Assembly: GCA_937139405.1 (NCBI GenBank)
Contig: CAKZPV010000002.1
Location: 1-64,000, forward strand
From: an uncultured Nitrospirota bacterium
GTDB taxonomy: Bacteria; Nitrospirota; Nitrospiria; Nitrospirales; UBA8639
Direction: 5' to 3'
Length of the DNA stretch: 64,000 nucleotides
The notes under the pieces are model-generated. The model made no database searches. It worked only from the letters and a program-made list of their open reading frames with translations, and was not told the DNA's origin. Positions 55,136 to 64,000 of this stretch are shown here, piece by piece; the first letter of the stretch is position 1; the number at the start of each line of letters is the position of its first letter. The translations under genes and the position numbers were made by a program.

Positions 55136-58100
55136 ATGGGTTTTAGAATGGGACATCGTTGGTCTGGCCATTCAAGGTTTAGCAATGTGGTACTGTTTGC
55201 CATTTTAACCTTATATTGGAGCCCTCTTTTGACGAGTCAAGCTCAGGTGACGACTGGGATTACATCCGATGGCACCTTAGGTACGGTGGTAACGCAGATG
55301 GGAAACCTTCATGAGATCACGGGCGGAACGCGGCCAGGGAATGGCCCCAATCTCTTTCATAGCTTCGGTCAACTTAATGTGGGGGCAGCAGATATTGCCG
55401 ATTTCCGTAATGATGCTGGTTTCCCAACAGAGAATATCCTGAGTCGTGTCACGGGCGGTAATCCCTCCCAAATTTTTGGATCCATCCAAACGACGAATTT
55501 TGGTAACGCAAATCTTTTCCTGCTAAATCCCGCAGGCATTGTTTTTGGACCGGATGCCTCCTTGAATGTGGGCGGGGGCACTCACTTTACCACAGCCGAT
55601 TATTTGCGACTCAGCGATGGCGTCCAATTCACGGCTCTTCCTAGCTCGCAGGATACGTTGCTGAATGTGGCGTCGGTCGCGGCATTTGGTTTTCTTGAAG
55701 AGAACCCTGCGTCGATTTCGATTGAAGGGAACATCTTATCCGTTGCAGAAGGCCAAACGCTTTCGTTTGTGAGTGGAGACATCACGATCAGCAGCAGCCT
55801 CAATGCACCTGGCGGAAAGATAGCCATAGCCAGTGTGGCCTCTCCGGGCGAAATGCTTGCCGACACCTATGCGAATGCACCCAATGTCAACGGGCAGTCA
55901 TTCGGGGGGATGGGCAACATTTCACTGTTAGAAGGAGCAAGGCTGGATGTTTCCGGAGATGCGGGTGCGGCTGTCGTCATTCGTAGTGGTCGACTTATGG
56001 TCGATGCCTCAACCATCTCTGCCAATACCACGGGACCGGCAAGCGGAGCGCTGAGGACTCTAGGAGTTGAAGGAGCAGGAATTGATATAAAGACTACGGG
56101 AGACTTGCTTGTCGACAATGCTGCTGTCATTGAGGCGAATGTTTTGGGGGGTTCCATGGCTGGCAGAGACATTATCTTGAAGGCCGGCCAGAACTTTGAG
56201 ATACGAGATAATAGCATAGTTCAGACGCAAGCACTCGGAGGGTCAGGGAACGCTGGAAATATCGAGGTAAATGCCAACAAGGTCCTGATTGCGAAATCCT
56301 TTCAGGGTCTTCAGAGCTTGGCGTTTGGTGCTTTTTTTGGAAATTCAACGGGAAATGCTGGGAATGTCCACGTAACCGCAAATGAGTTGCAGATGACTGG
56401 AGGAGGTATAGCGGCTACGACTGTATTCGGCCTAGGGCAGGCAGGGAATATTGCCGTAAGTGTCCAGGGAGGAGATATTTTTCTTGGTAGCAGTGTTATC
56501 TCCGCGAACAGTTTTGGATCGAGCGGTAATGCAGGCCATGTCCAAATCGCAGCAGCCAAGTTGACCCTTACGAATCTTGCTAACATTGAATCGCGTTCTT
56601 TCGGTGGTGCGACCGGGAACGCTGGTAGCGTCAGTGTCGTAGTAAATGGGCAACTGAATATACGGGAGAGAGCTTCAATAACTGTCCGGTCTGACCTCAC
56701 AGGAGCGGAAGGTGACCTGACCATTGCGGCCGAGGACATTGTCATCACTGGCATTCGAGAAGGGATGTTCCCGTTATTTGGGCAAGTTGGTGGGGATTTT
56801 ACCGGCTTTAGCACGAGAACCAGCAATGCGCGGGGTGCGGACATGCGTATTATGGCTCACAATCTCCAGGTGACAGATAAAGGCATTATTAGTGGGGCCA
56901 CAGATGGATCTGGATCATCCGGGAACATTGTAATTAATCTTTCTGAGGGGTTAAGGATTGCTGATGGTGGAGAAATTAGCGCGATTACTACAGGAAGCGG
57001 CTCCGCCGGCCAAATCGAGCTAGTTGCCGATACTGTCGAGTTGTCTGGAAAAAATGCCTTTTCCTTTACTGAGACCGATGGCACTGATGCTTTAGCCTTT
57101 GCCCGTATTTCTACTCAGACTGATGCCAGTGGAAATGGTGGAACAATTGGGATAACCGCTAAACAGATCAATATACTTGATGGAGGGTCCTTGACTTCAA
57201 ATTCTCTTGGTGAGGGAAATGGAGGGAATATTCGTTTAGGAGCTGACACGATATTGATTGCTGGTGAGAATCCAGCGAAGACGGGATTTGGGCTTGATCC
57301 GCGTTCATCTATTACCACTGAAAACGAGGGTCGCATTCCGGGACCGGAAGCCACAGGAATTGCCGGAGATATCTTTCTCGATGCGGGAAATACTTTGAAT
57401 CTTGATCGTGGCCTGGTCAGCGCTGAATCTGGGAGCGCTGGTGCTGGAGGTAGTATACAAGTGAATGCTGGAGACCTGTCTCTTTTTAATAATTCCTCGA
57501 TCACGGCTAGGAGTACCTCTACGGGAAACGCGGGCAATATCAATCTTTTCGCAAACAACACGATTCTGTTCGACAATAGTACTTTGACGACCGAATCCAC
57601 GGAGTCTTCAGGTGGCAACATTGATCTGAGAGCCCGAGAACTCTTTCGTATGAACAGCAGCACCCTTGCTAGCTCGGTGCAAGGCGATGCGAACACGATC
57701 GGCGGCAATATTAGTGTGGACCCCGAATTTATCATTCTGCAAAATAGTCAAATTTTGGCCAATGCCGTAGAAGGCCAAGGTGGCAATATTTCCTTGGTTG
57801 CCACCAATGCAGTCTTAGTGGATCCTTTTAGTAGGTTGGATGCATCCTCGGCCTTAGGCGTCAGTGGCTCCGTGGATATCCAAGCCCCCATCCAAAATTT
57901 GAGCGGCACCATTGCGCCGTTGCCCGAAGACACGGTTCCTGTAACCGCCTTGTATAACGCGCGTTGTGCCGCTGGGCAAGATGGACATTTCAGTACCTTT
58001 GTGGATTCAAAGACCGATAGCCTTTCTCCGATTCCCGGTTGGTTCCTTCCCAGTCCTTTGCCAAGGCCTTCGCCCCAGGCCAATTCCGTTGCGGATGCAT

Positions 58101-58192
58101 CCGCCAGTCTCGTAAGCCCAGTCGTGCTTACTGCGTCCATTGCTCCCCTTGTGCTGGGCCATGTCGACGAGCCCGTGACTGCTTGCCCGTAA
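55136..58192 (+). CDS. TpsA-like haemagglutinin exoprotein 3
   Basis: The protein has 1018 residues. After the signal region (VVLFAILTLYWSPLLTSQAQ) the TPS domain reads PNLFHSFGQLNVGAADIADF, NILSRVTGGNPSQIFGSI and ANLFLLNPAGIVFGPDASLN. Beta-helix repeats fill the middle. The C-terminal module from about residue 880 (LQNSQILANAVEGQGGNISL, LVDPFSRLDASSALGVSGSV, PEDTVPVTALYNARCAAGQD) is nearly identical in protein to exoprotein 2 but has many synonymous DNA changes. It ends VTACP. It closes the second cassette. Confidence 0.85.
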   Translation: MGFRMGHRWSGHSRFSNVVLFAILTLYWSPLLTSQAQVTTGITSDGTLGTVVTQMGNLHEITGGTRPGNGPNLFHSFGQLNVGAADIADFRNDAGFPTENILSRVTGGNPSQIFGSIQTTNFGNANLFLLNPAGIVFGPDASLNVGGGTHFTTADYLRLSDGVQFTALPSSQDTLLNVASVAAFGFLEENPASISIEGNILSVAEGQTLSFVSGDITISSSLNAPGGKIAIASVASPGEMLADTYANAPNVNGQSFGGMGNISLLEGARLDVSGDAGAAVVIRSGRLMVDASTISANTTGPASGALRTLGVEGAGIDIKTTGDLLVDNAAVIEANVLGGSMAGRDIILKAGQNFEIRDNSIVQTQALGGSGNAGNIEVNANKVLIAKSFQGLQSLAFGAFFGNSTGNAGNVHVTANELQMTGGGIAATTVFGLGQAGNIAVSVQGGDIFLGSSVISANSFGSSGNAGHVQIAAAKLTLTNLANIESRSFGGATGNAGSVSVVVNGQLNIRERASITVRSDLTGAEGDLTIAAEDIVITGIREGMFPLFGQVGGDFTGFSTRTSNARGADMRIMAHNLQVTDKGIISGATDGSGSSGNIVINLSEGLRIADGGEISAITTGSGSAGQIELVADTVELSGKNAFSFTETDGTDALAFARISTQTDASGNGGTIGITAKQINILDGGSLTSNSLGEGNGGNIRLGADTILIAGENPAKTGFGLDPRSSITTENEGRIPGPEATGIAGDIFLDAGNTLNLDRGLVSAESGSAGAGGSIQVNAGDLSLFNNSSITARSTSTGNAGNINLFANNTILFDNSTLTTESTESSGGNIDLRARELFRMNSSTLASSVQGDANTIGGNISVDPEFIILQNSQILANAVEGQGGNISLVATNAVLVDPFSRLDASSALGVSGSVDIQAPIQNLSGTIAPLPEDTVPVTALYNARCAAGQDGHFSTFVDSKTDSLSPIPGWFLPSPLPRPSPQANSVADASASLVSPVVLTASIAPLVLGHVDEPVTACP

Positions 58193-58246
58193 TCTCCTGC
58201 CATCGTTTTTGATGCTAGATTTAACAATTCAGAACGGTGATACCCA

Positions 58247-61200
58247 ATGTCATTTATTTTCCCCACTATTCAATTCCTACTTCAGAGCCGCGCCCGTATT
58301 TGCTCTTTTCTGAGAAAGATCTGGCGCGGCATATGGGTTCCTGCCTACCTCTCGACAGTCGTTTTTCCTTTACAAAGCTACGCCCAAGTCGCCACGGCCA
58401 TCATTCCGGATGCCACACTGCCGACGAATTCTTCTGTCACTCAGATAGCTGAAACGTTTCATGTCACCGATGGAACTTCTGTTGGAAGCAATCTTTTCCA
58501 TAGTTTCGACACGTTTCATGTGGGGACCGAAGATACGGCCAATTTTGTAAATCCTGGGGGAATAGACAATATTCTTAGTCGTGTAACTGGTGGGGCTGTT
58601 TCGAATATTTTCGGCACCCTGCAATCAGAGTCGTCAGCGAATGTGTTTTTTCTGAATCCTAGTGGCGTGGTCTTTGGGCCAACGGCGCAACTCAATGTGA
58701 ATGGGTCATTCCATGTGAGCACTGCGGATTCTATCAATCTAGGTGAAGGTCTTGGAGCTGGGATCTTTAGCGCCACTGATCTTGTTAGTGACATTCTCAC
58801 CGTGGCCCCTCCGTCTGCTTTTGGGTTTTTGGAATCGGTCGCCCGTCCCCCTGAAGTCACCGTCGATCAGAGTCTTCTCCTCGTTCCCTCCGGCGAAACC
58901 TTGTCTATCGTGGGAGGCAATATAGATATTCTCGGTGCGACACTCGTGGCCCCAAATGGGAACATCAATCTGGCCAGCGTGACCTCGATTGGTGAAGTAC
59001 CAGTGCGACCTGCAGATCTTCAAGTAGAAAACTTCGAGAGTTTAGGGAACATTAACATTACTGAGTCTCCACTACTTGACACGAGCGGTGCAGAAGGTGG
59101 GACTGTGGTGATTCGAGGCGGGCGTCTGCTCGTCGGCGGTTCAACCCTTGTTTCTAGTACGACGCTAGGAGCTGAAAACGGATCCACTCCAGGAATTGAT
59201 CTCGAGGTGGCGGAAGACATACATCTTGAAAATGGGGCAGTTATTCTTACAGACACCCAAGGAGAAGGGAATGCGAGAAATATTTTTCTGAAGACTGAAA
59301 TTCTGGAGCTGAATGAGTCCGTTGTTTTGTCGAATTCGACCTCTAAGGGTAATGCTGGTAGCGTTGGGATTGACGTTGACCAGTTATCCCTGACGAAAGG
59401 AGCCTTGATCGGTAGCAGTTCAGATGCCAGTGGTAAAGCAGGAGTTGTAACTGTCCAAGCGACTGACTCAGTCTCCGTTCTGGGCAGAGACAGTGCGGGC
59501 GCGCGAAGCCTGATTTTCAGTACAACTCGCGGAGATGGGGATGCCGGAGGCATTAGCCTGTCCACCAGGGCCTTACGTTTGGATGCCGGAGTCATATCGG
59601 GTGGCACTACAGCAGGCGGCGGTGGTGGAGATATCGGAATCACGGTTGATCAGTTAACCCTAACCGGGGGTGCTTTAATCGAAAACACCACGTTTGGGGA
59701 AGGCAAAGGAGGAACTGTAGCTGTGGAGGCGAAGGAATCGCTCTCTATTTCAGGTGAGACGGATGATGGATTTCCCAGTTCGATTCTCAGTCTGGCATTT
59801 GACAAAGGAGATGCAGGAAATATCTTTCTTTCGAGCCGAAACCTGACAATAGATGGTGGAACCATTTTGGCTACATCATCTGATACAGGCAACGCTGGCA
59901 GCATTGAGCTGCGAGCTGGACAGGTGACTCTGATCAATGGAGCCCGTATCGACAGCAGCACATTTGGTTTCGGTGAGGGAGGCACCGTGATTGTCAATGC
60001 CAGCGAAGCAGTTTCCATTTCGGGGAGCAACAGTGAAGACGCGTTCAGCCAGGTTCGAAGTGTTTCATTAGGCTTCGGACCCGAACAAGCAGGCCGTGTA
60101 TCCATAATCAGTCCCCTTGTGGTTCTTGGTGAGGGAGGAATTTTGGCCGCGAATTCGTTTGGAGAGGCTGGGGCGGGGGATATTATGCTGAATGTTGGAC
60201 GCTTGATACTCACGGGCGAGGCTTCAATTACGAACAGTACTCTAGCTACCAAAGGCGGAGGAACGGTGACGATTCTGGCCAGCGAATCGGTGTCAGTTTT
60301 GGATAAAGGGAGAGTGACGAGTTCTACTTTCAACGTTGGGGAGGCAGGACACATTGATATTTCTACACCAGTGTTCCTCTTGACTGGAGGTGGAGCGATC
60401 CAAGCCGTGACTAGTAGCAGTGGAGATGGGGGAAACATCTTGATCCGTGTTGGAGAATTCACCATTGCAGATGGTGCCTTTATTGACACCAGCACTTTTG
60501 GAGTAGGCCGTGGTGGGACGGTAAACATTTTGGCAACAGGTGGCGTATCATTGGACGGGCCTGGGACCGGTGTGACCAGTTCAGCTAGTGGGGAGGGTCC
60601 CGGGGGAGCCGTCAATATTCAGGCGGAGCAGGCTATTCAACTCAAGGCTGGGGCTGTAGTGAAGGTGGATAGCGAAGGATTGGGTAATGCAGGCGATATC
60701 CTGCTTCAATCTGGGGATATCATACAATTGGTCAATAGTTCTATCACCACTGGAGCGGAACATGCATCAGGAGGAAATATCAAACTTGCCGCACCTAATA
60801 TTATCCAATTACAGGAGAGTACCCTGGAAAGTTCGGTTCAGGGTGGAACCGAGACAACCGGGGGAAATATCGACATCGATCCGCAGTTCGTTATTATTCA
60901 AGGAAGTAATATTCTGGCGCGAGCAACGTTGGGTAATGGAGGGCAGATTAACATTGAGGGAAATGTTGTACTTGTTGATCCATTTTCTAGGATCGATGCC
61001 TCTTCCGCATTTGGCGTGAGTGGGTCGGTGGACATCCAAGCGCCCATTCAAAATTTGAGCGGTACGATTGCTCCGTTGCCGGAGGACACGGTTCCCGTGG
61101 TTGCCCTCTATAGCGCGCGTTGTGCCGCTGGAGAAGGTGGACATTTTAGTACCTTTGTGGATTCAAAGGCCGATAGCCTTTCTCCGACTCCTGGTCAGTT

Positions 61201-61348
61201 CCTTGCCAGTCCTTTGTTGGTTTCTTCCACGCAGACTTCCATCATTACTGATGTTTCAAATGTTCATGGAAGCCCCATCCTCCTCTCGGCGTCTATAACA
61301 CCCTTGTTTGTGGGTCAAACTGGGGAATCAACGACCGCCTGCCCGTAG
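58247..61348 (+). CDS. TpsA-like haemagglutinin exoprotein 4
   Basis: The protein has 1033 residues and starts 54 bp after exoprotein 3, with no lipoprotein genes of its own. The signal region is YLSTVVFPLQSYAQ preceded by basic residues. The TPS domain reads SNLFHSFDTFHVGTEDTANF, NILSRVTGGAVSNIFGTL and ANVFFLNPSGVVFGPTAQLN. The repeat region is richer in GEGGT/GDGG units than in the others. The C-terminal module is the most diverged of the four before VDPFSRIDASSAFGVSGSVD, then near-identical (IQAPIQNLSGTIAPLPEDTV, SARCAAGEGGHFSTFVDSK) and ends TTACP. Confidence 0.84.
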   Translation: MSFIFPTIQFLLQSRARICSFLRKIWRGIWVPAYLSTVVFPLQSYAQVATAIIPDATLPTNSSVTQIAETFHVTDGTSVGSNLFHSFDTFHVGTEDTANFVNPGGIDNILSRVTGGAVSNIFGTLQSESSANVFFLNPSGVVFGPTAQLNVNGSFHVSTADSINLGEGLGAGIFSATDLVSDILTVAPPSAFGFLESVARPPEVTVDQSLLLVPSGETLSIVGGNIDILGATLVAPNGNINLASVTSIGEVPVRPADLQVENFESLGNINITESPLLDTSGAEGGTVVIRGGRLLVGGSTLVSSTTLGAENGSTPGIDLEVAEDIHLENGAVILTDTQGEGNARNIFLKTEILELNESVVLSNSTSKGNAGSVGIDVDQLSLTKGALIGSSSDASGKAGVVTVQATDSVSVLGRDSAGARSLIFSTTRGDGDAGGISLSTRALRLDAGVISGGTTAGGGGGDIGITVDQLTLTGGALIENTTFGEGKGGTVAVEAKESLSISGETDDGFPSSILSLAFDKGDAGNIFLSSRNLTIDGGTILATSSDTGNAGSIELRAGQVTLINGARIDSSTFGFGEGGTVIVNASEAVSISGSNSEDAFSQVRSVSLGFGPEQAGRVSIISPLVVLGEGGILAANSFGEAGAGDIMLNVGRLILTGEASITNSTLATKGGGTVTILASESVSVLDKGRVTSSTFNVGEAGHIDISTPVFLLTGGGAIQAVTSSSGDGGNILIRVGEFTIADGAFIDTSTFGVGRGGTVNILATGGVSLDGPGTGVTSSASGEGPGGAVNIQAEQAIQLKAGAVVKVDSEGLGNAGDILLQSGDIIQLVNSSITTGAEHASGGNIKLAAPNIIQLQESTLESSVQGGTETTGGNIDIDPQFVIIQGSNILARATLGNGGQINIEGNVVLVDPFSRIDASSAFGVSGSVDIQAPIQNLSGTIAPLPEDTVPVVALYSARCAAGEGGHFSTFVDSKADSLSPTPGQFLASPLLVSSTQTSIITDVSNVHGSPILLSASITPLFVGQTGESTTACP

Positions 61349-61623
61349 ACTTGGTTTCTTCTTTTCTGCCTATTTTTCTTCTTTTTACTTCATTTCGCAT
61401 GTGATCTTTCTGACATTTGCTAATTGATTTATCGTGGATGAACATTTTCCCACATCTCAACTCACCGCTCCTTTTGGGTATGAGCCTCTAAAAAGACAAG
61501 GGAGTATGATTTGCCATGTACACGTTCTACCGAGACACGGCTACGAAATTAAATTGATAGATTCCTGCTAGCGACTATGTAGACGAGAGGGAAAACTGTG
61601 GGGAGTTAGTTTTTCAGTATGGG

Positions 61624-63945
61624 CTAGAGCCAGTTGTTGATGAGGAGGAACGGAGCCCAATAGCCGGGATGCCCGTAGACGGCATGGTCCAGTAGCGTTA
61701 GTTGGGCCTCGCGCAGAGCCTCGGCTTTTGAATGTGAAGATTGTTTCAATTGTGTATAGAATTGATTGACGAGGAGGGACGACGATTGATCGTTGATGAA
61801 CCAGAGTGTAGCTAAGGCGCTACGTGCGCCAGATTTAATGGCAACGCCTGCCAGTCCTAAGGCTCCCCGTTCATCTCCAGCCGCTGTTTCACAAGCACTT
61901 AACGTGAGTAAGTCTAATGGCGTTTGGCGGAACTGAAACAATCCGATGAGTTCTCCTAGCTGAGTCATGGTGAGCTTTTGATCGTAAGCCAAGATATACG
62001 AATCCTGCGGGTTTTTGTCGAACTTGCCATGTGAGGCAATGTGGACGACCGTAAAGTCTTCCTGCTTCATTTCGCGTTCAATATTCGTCTTCAGAAAGTC
62101 TTTGTTGAGAAGCGATGTTCCTCCAAATATGTTCTGGAGGTCTTGGATTTCTTGTTGCACATTGGGTAATGGAGCAAAGCCCTGGACGCTTTCGCTTAAG
62201 CCCATGGAGAGGAGATGCACTTGCTCGCGATCGAGACTCCGTGCATCTGTGAGTGTGAGCCCGGGTGTTGTGGCGATGGCGTATTTTTGAATGAGAAATT
62301 GTTTGCCATCGTGAAGAGTCGCCATCGGGATAGTTCGCAAGGCGCCATCCGGTACGAAGACGAGCGTGTGGATGTCGAATTCGTTGAGATACGACTCCAA
62401 TGGTTGCATGAGTAACGTATACAGCGCTTGTGCATGCGGGAGATATTGGTGCGTGGTTCGTTTTTCGAGCAGGGTTCGAAATTGGTGAATGCGTGTGGTT
62501 AATTCTTGTTCCGATATCGGGATCGTCATGCGTTTGATGGTGCCGGCGAGGCTGATGAGTATGTCCATGCGATCAGGAAACACAATGGGGTAGATGATGG
62601 CCGTATTGATGGCAATCTGATCAATGGGTTCGATTCTGGCTTGATTCACTGCCACGCAATCGTCTTTAAAGTAATCCTGCATCTCGGCGGCTTTGAAGCC
62701 TTCAATTGTTTTGCGAGTTTGGTAAAGAAGCTTGTTGAGGTGGTCTTTGTCCGTGGGTTGATCTGCTCGCTCTAGTAAGGCATCTGCCATTTCAAAAAAA
62801 AGGCCTCCGATGCTTTCCCGAAACGCAGTTGGATGGTCAGGGAGACCGGCTACGAGTTCCTGACGAATGGGTTGGAGGGTATCGATGGCACGTTGATAGG
62901 CCAGGATGGCTTCGTCCAGTTGTCCCAGTTGTTTGAGGTGCTGTCCCGTTTTCCATTCCCATAAATAAAGGGATTCGGGAGCTTGTCCTTGCTGACTGGC
63001 TCGGATAGCTAATTGGGTGAGTTTGAGTGCCTCACGATGTCGTCCTTCTTCTTCGTACAATTCTGCAAGAAATCCCCAACCATAGGATTCTTGTCTCCAG
63101 TCTCCAATAGCTTTGGCCGAATGAATTCCGTCCTGTAGGGCTTCGCTGGCTTGGGTGAAAAGGGTGGTACGATGGTCGATGTCTTTGCGGCTGATATCAC
63201 GCAGGGCCCGTCCAATCGTCAGAAAGTTTTGAATTTTCTCATGCGAGTCTGGAAGGTTTCGTGTGGTATTCCAGGCTTGTTGTAGGCGAAGCGTGGCATT
63301 AGAAATGGCATCGGTTTTTATTTCGACGAGACCTGCATTGATCATGGCGCGAATAGAGAGGGAATGGAGATCCAGAGAGTCGGCAAGAATACTGGTTTCA
63401 GTATAGGCTGCAATGGCTGCTGCTGAATTCTTGAGCACGACATGCGTATTGCCGAGGTCATTGAGAAGTGTTGCAATGAGTGGACGATCTTGAAGCGTAC
63501 GAGCCACTTTCAGGCCTTCTTGAAGAATCGTGAGAGCCGGTTCTGCTTCACCGACCTTTAAGTGTAAAACCCCCAATTGTCCCATTGCCTGCGCCAATAA
63601 TTGCGAGTAATTGTGGATTTGGGCTGACTGGATTGCCGTCTGTAGAAGAAGTTGGGCTCGATGATTCTTCCCCATTTCCGTTAGCGCTCTGGAGACATAG
63701 ATAAGGGCTTGCACATAGTTGGCATGATCGCCCTTTTGTTGAAAATTGGCTGACGCTTGAGTCCATGATTCCGCTGCCTGCTCAAAATTCCCTTGTTGAT
63801 ACGATTGATGGCCTTGGGCTAGTAGGTCTGTTGATGTGTTTTCGGCAGCCTTCACGCCGAGGAGGTTGCCGCCTATTGTCGTCCATAGCACCAAAGATAG
63901 GGCGAACAATCGGAAGAATCTTGTCTTTTGATATTTGTGGGTCAT
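61624..63945 (-). CDS. Exported TPR-CHAT protein (caspase-like fold)
   Basis: The protein has 773 residues. A signal peptide (FFRLFALSLVLWTTIGGNLL) precedes TPR repeats between about 40 and 400. The CHAT domain covers about 500-773. The catalytic dyad is His639 in VVHIASHGKFDKN and Cys685 in LLTLSACETAAGDERGALG. The end reads HPGYWAPFLLINNWL, the common CHAT terminus. CHAT proteins are cysteine proteases of the caspase superfamily. Many cyanobacterial ones neighbour haemagglutinin-type exoproteins and TpsB genes, as here for the exoproteins. It converges with exoprotein 4, and its upstream region lies beyond the window. Confidence 0.85.
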   Translation of the reverse strand: MTHKYQKTRFFRLFALSLVLWTTIGGNLLGVKAAENTSTDLLAQGHQSYQQGNFEQAAESWTQASANFQQKGDHANYVQALIYVSRALTEMGKNHRAQLLLQTAIQSAQIHNYSQLLAQAMGQLGVLHLKVGEAEPALTILQEGLKVARTLQDRPLIATLLNDLGNTHVVLKNSAAAIAAYTETSILADSLDLHSLSIRAMINAGLVEIKTDAISNATLRLQQAWNTTRNLPDSHEKIQNFLTIGRALRDISRKDIDHRTTLFTQASEALQDGIHSAKAIGDWRQESYGWGFLAELYEEEGRHREALKLTQLAIRASQQGQAPESLYLWEWKTGQHLKQLGQLDEAILAYQRAIDTLQPIRQELVAGLPDHPTAFRESIGGLFFEMADALLERADQPTDKDHLNKLLYQTRKTIEGFKAAEMQDYFKDDCVAVNQARIEPIDQIAINTAIIYPIVFPDRMDILISLAGTIKRMTIPISEQELTTRIHQFRTLLEKRTTHQYLPHAQALYTLLMQPLESYLNEFDIHTLVFVPDGALRTIPMATLHDGKQFLIQKYAIATTPGLTLTDARSLDREQVHLLSMGLSESVQGFAPLPNVQQEIQDLQNIFGGTSLLNKDFLKTNIEREMKQEDFTVVHIASHGKFDKNPQDSYILAYDQKLTMTQLGELIGLFQFRQTPLDLLTLSACETAAGDERGALGLAGVAIKSGARSALATLWFINDQSSSLLVNQFYTQLKQSSHSKAEALREAQLTLLDHAVYGHPGYWAPFLLINNWL

Positions 63946-64000
63946 AGGTATGATTACCCTTTCTCGGATGCATGGCGATATGAATGCGCATATTCTAGAA

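Noticed and set aside
59650-60615. Long open frame antisense to exoprotein 4 (321 codons), with similar ones opposite the other exoproteins
   Set aside because: Glycine-rich repeats give proline/serine-rich open frames on the other strand. There is no ribosome site or family resemblance and the sense frame is well supported.

Overview
The window looks like chromosome of a Nitrospira-like bacterium (phylum Nitrospirota), an inference from gene content. The main evidence is a multi-subunit 2-oxoacid:ferredoxin oxidoreductase cluster of the Hydrogenobacter/Nitrospira reductive-TCA type (29971-33936). A cytochrome P460, a DUF4331/TPR/HupE-like operon, a membrane pyrophosphatase and large cyanobacterium-like haemagglutinin exoproteins next to a CHAT-domain protein fit the same picture. 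Base composition is moderate and most genes carry good Shine-Dalgarno sites.

Layout. 1-3501 (minus): DUF4331 protein, TPR protein and a HupE/UreJ-like protein cut by the window edge. 4142-6318: cytochrome P460 lipoprotein divergent from an ECF sigma/anti-sigma pair. 6429-9829: pentapeptide protein, hflKC, rluE. 10234-14146: hppA and a histidine kinase/response regulator pair. 14295-18303: a decayed stretch with an IS630-type fragment, lipase and methyltransferase genes, an RND-pump remnant and a Spy/CpxP-like pseudogene. 18534-22125: a pqi-type lipid-transport operon with PqiA split in two. 22284-29144: nicotinamidase-like gene, argB, hslU, hslV, xerC, trmFO, cysQ. 29755-34001: the oxidoreductase operon with a near-consensus promoter and a strong terminator, followed by a small gene and tRNA-Asn.

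The right half (34940-63945) is the accessory and most unusual part. It carries four large TpsA-like haemagglutinin exoproteins, six exported or lipoprotein companions (including a papain-like cysteine peptidase and a metzincin) and an exported TPR-CHAT protein. Between them lie a cAMP-type signalling set (MBL-fold phosphodiesterase, CHASE2 adenylate cyclase, GAF-AAA+-Fis regulator) and an EgtD/diiron-oxidase pair. The regulator's GAF domain has the NK-x4-F-x3-DE motif of cyclic-nucleotide-binding GAF domains. Just downstream of it are two tandem TATC-N6-GATA dyads exactly 21 bp apart, and 137 bp further on a -24/-12 (sigma-54) promoter. This whole regulatory block, with the 3' end of the regulator gene, is duplicated 6110 bp downstream, in front of a second lipoprotein/exoprotein cassette. 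My main proposal is that these genes form a cyclic-nucleotide-controlled, sigma-54-dependent surface exoprotein system built of duplicated cassettes. The parts are visible in the sequence; the wiring is inference. No TpsB (outer-membrane transporter) gene is present in the window.
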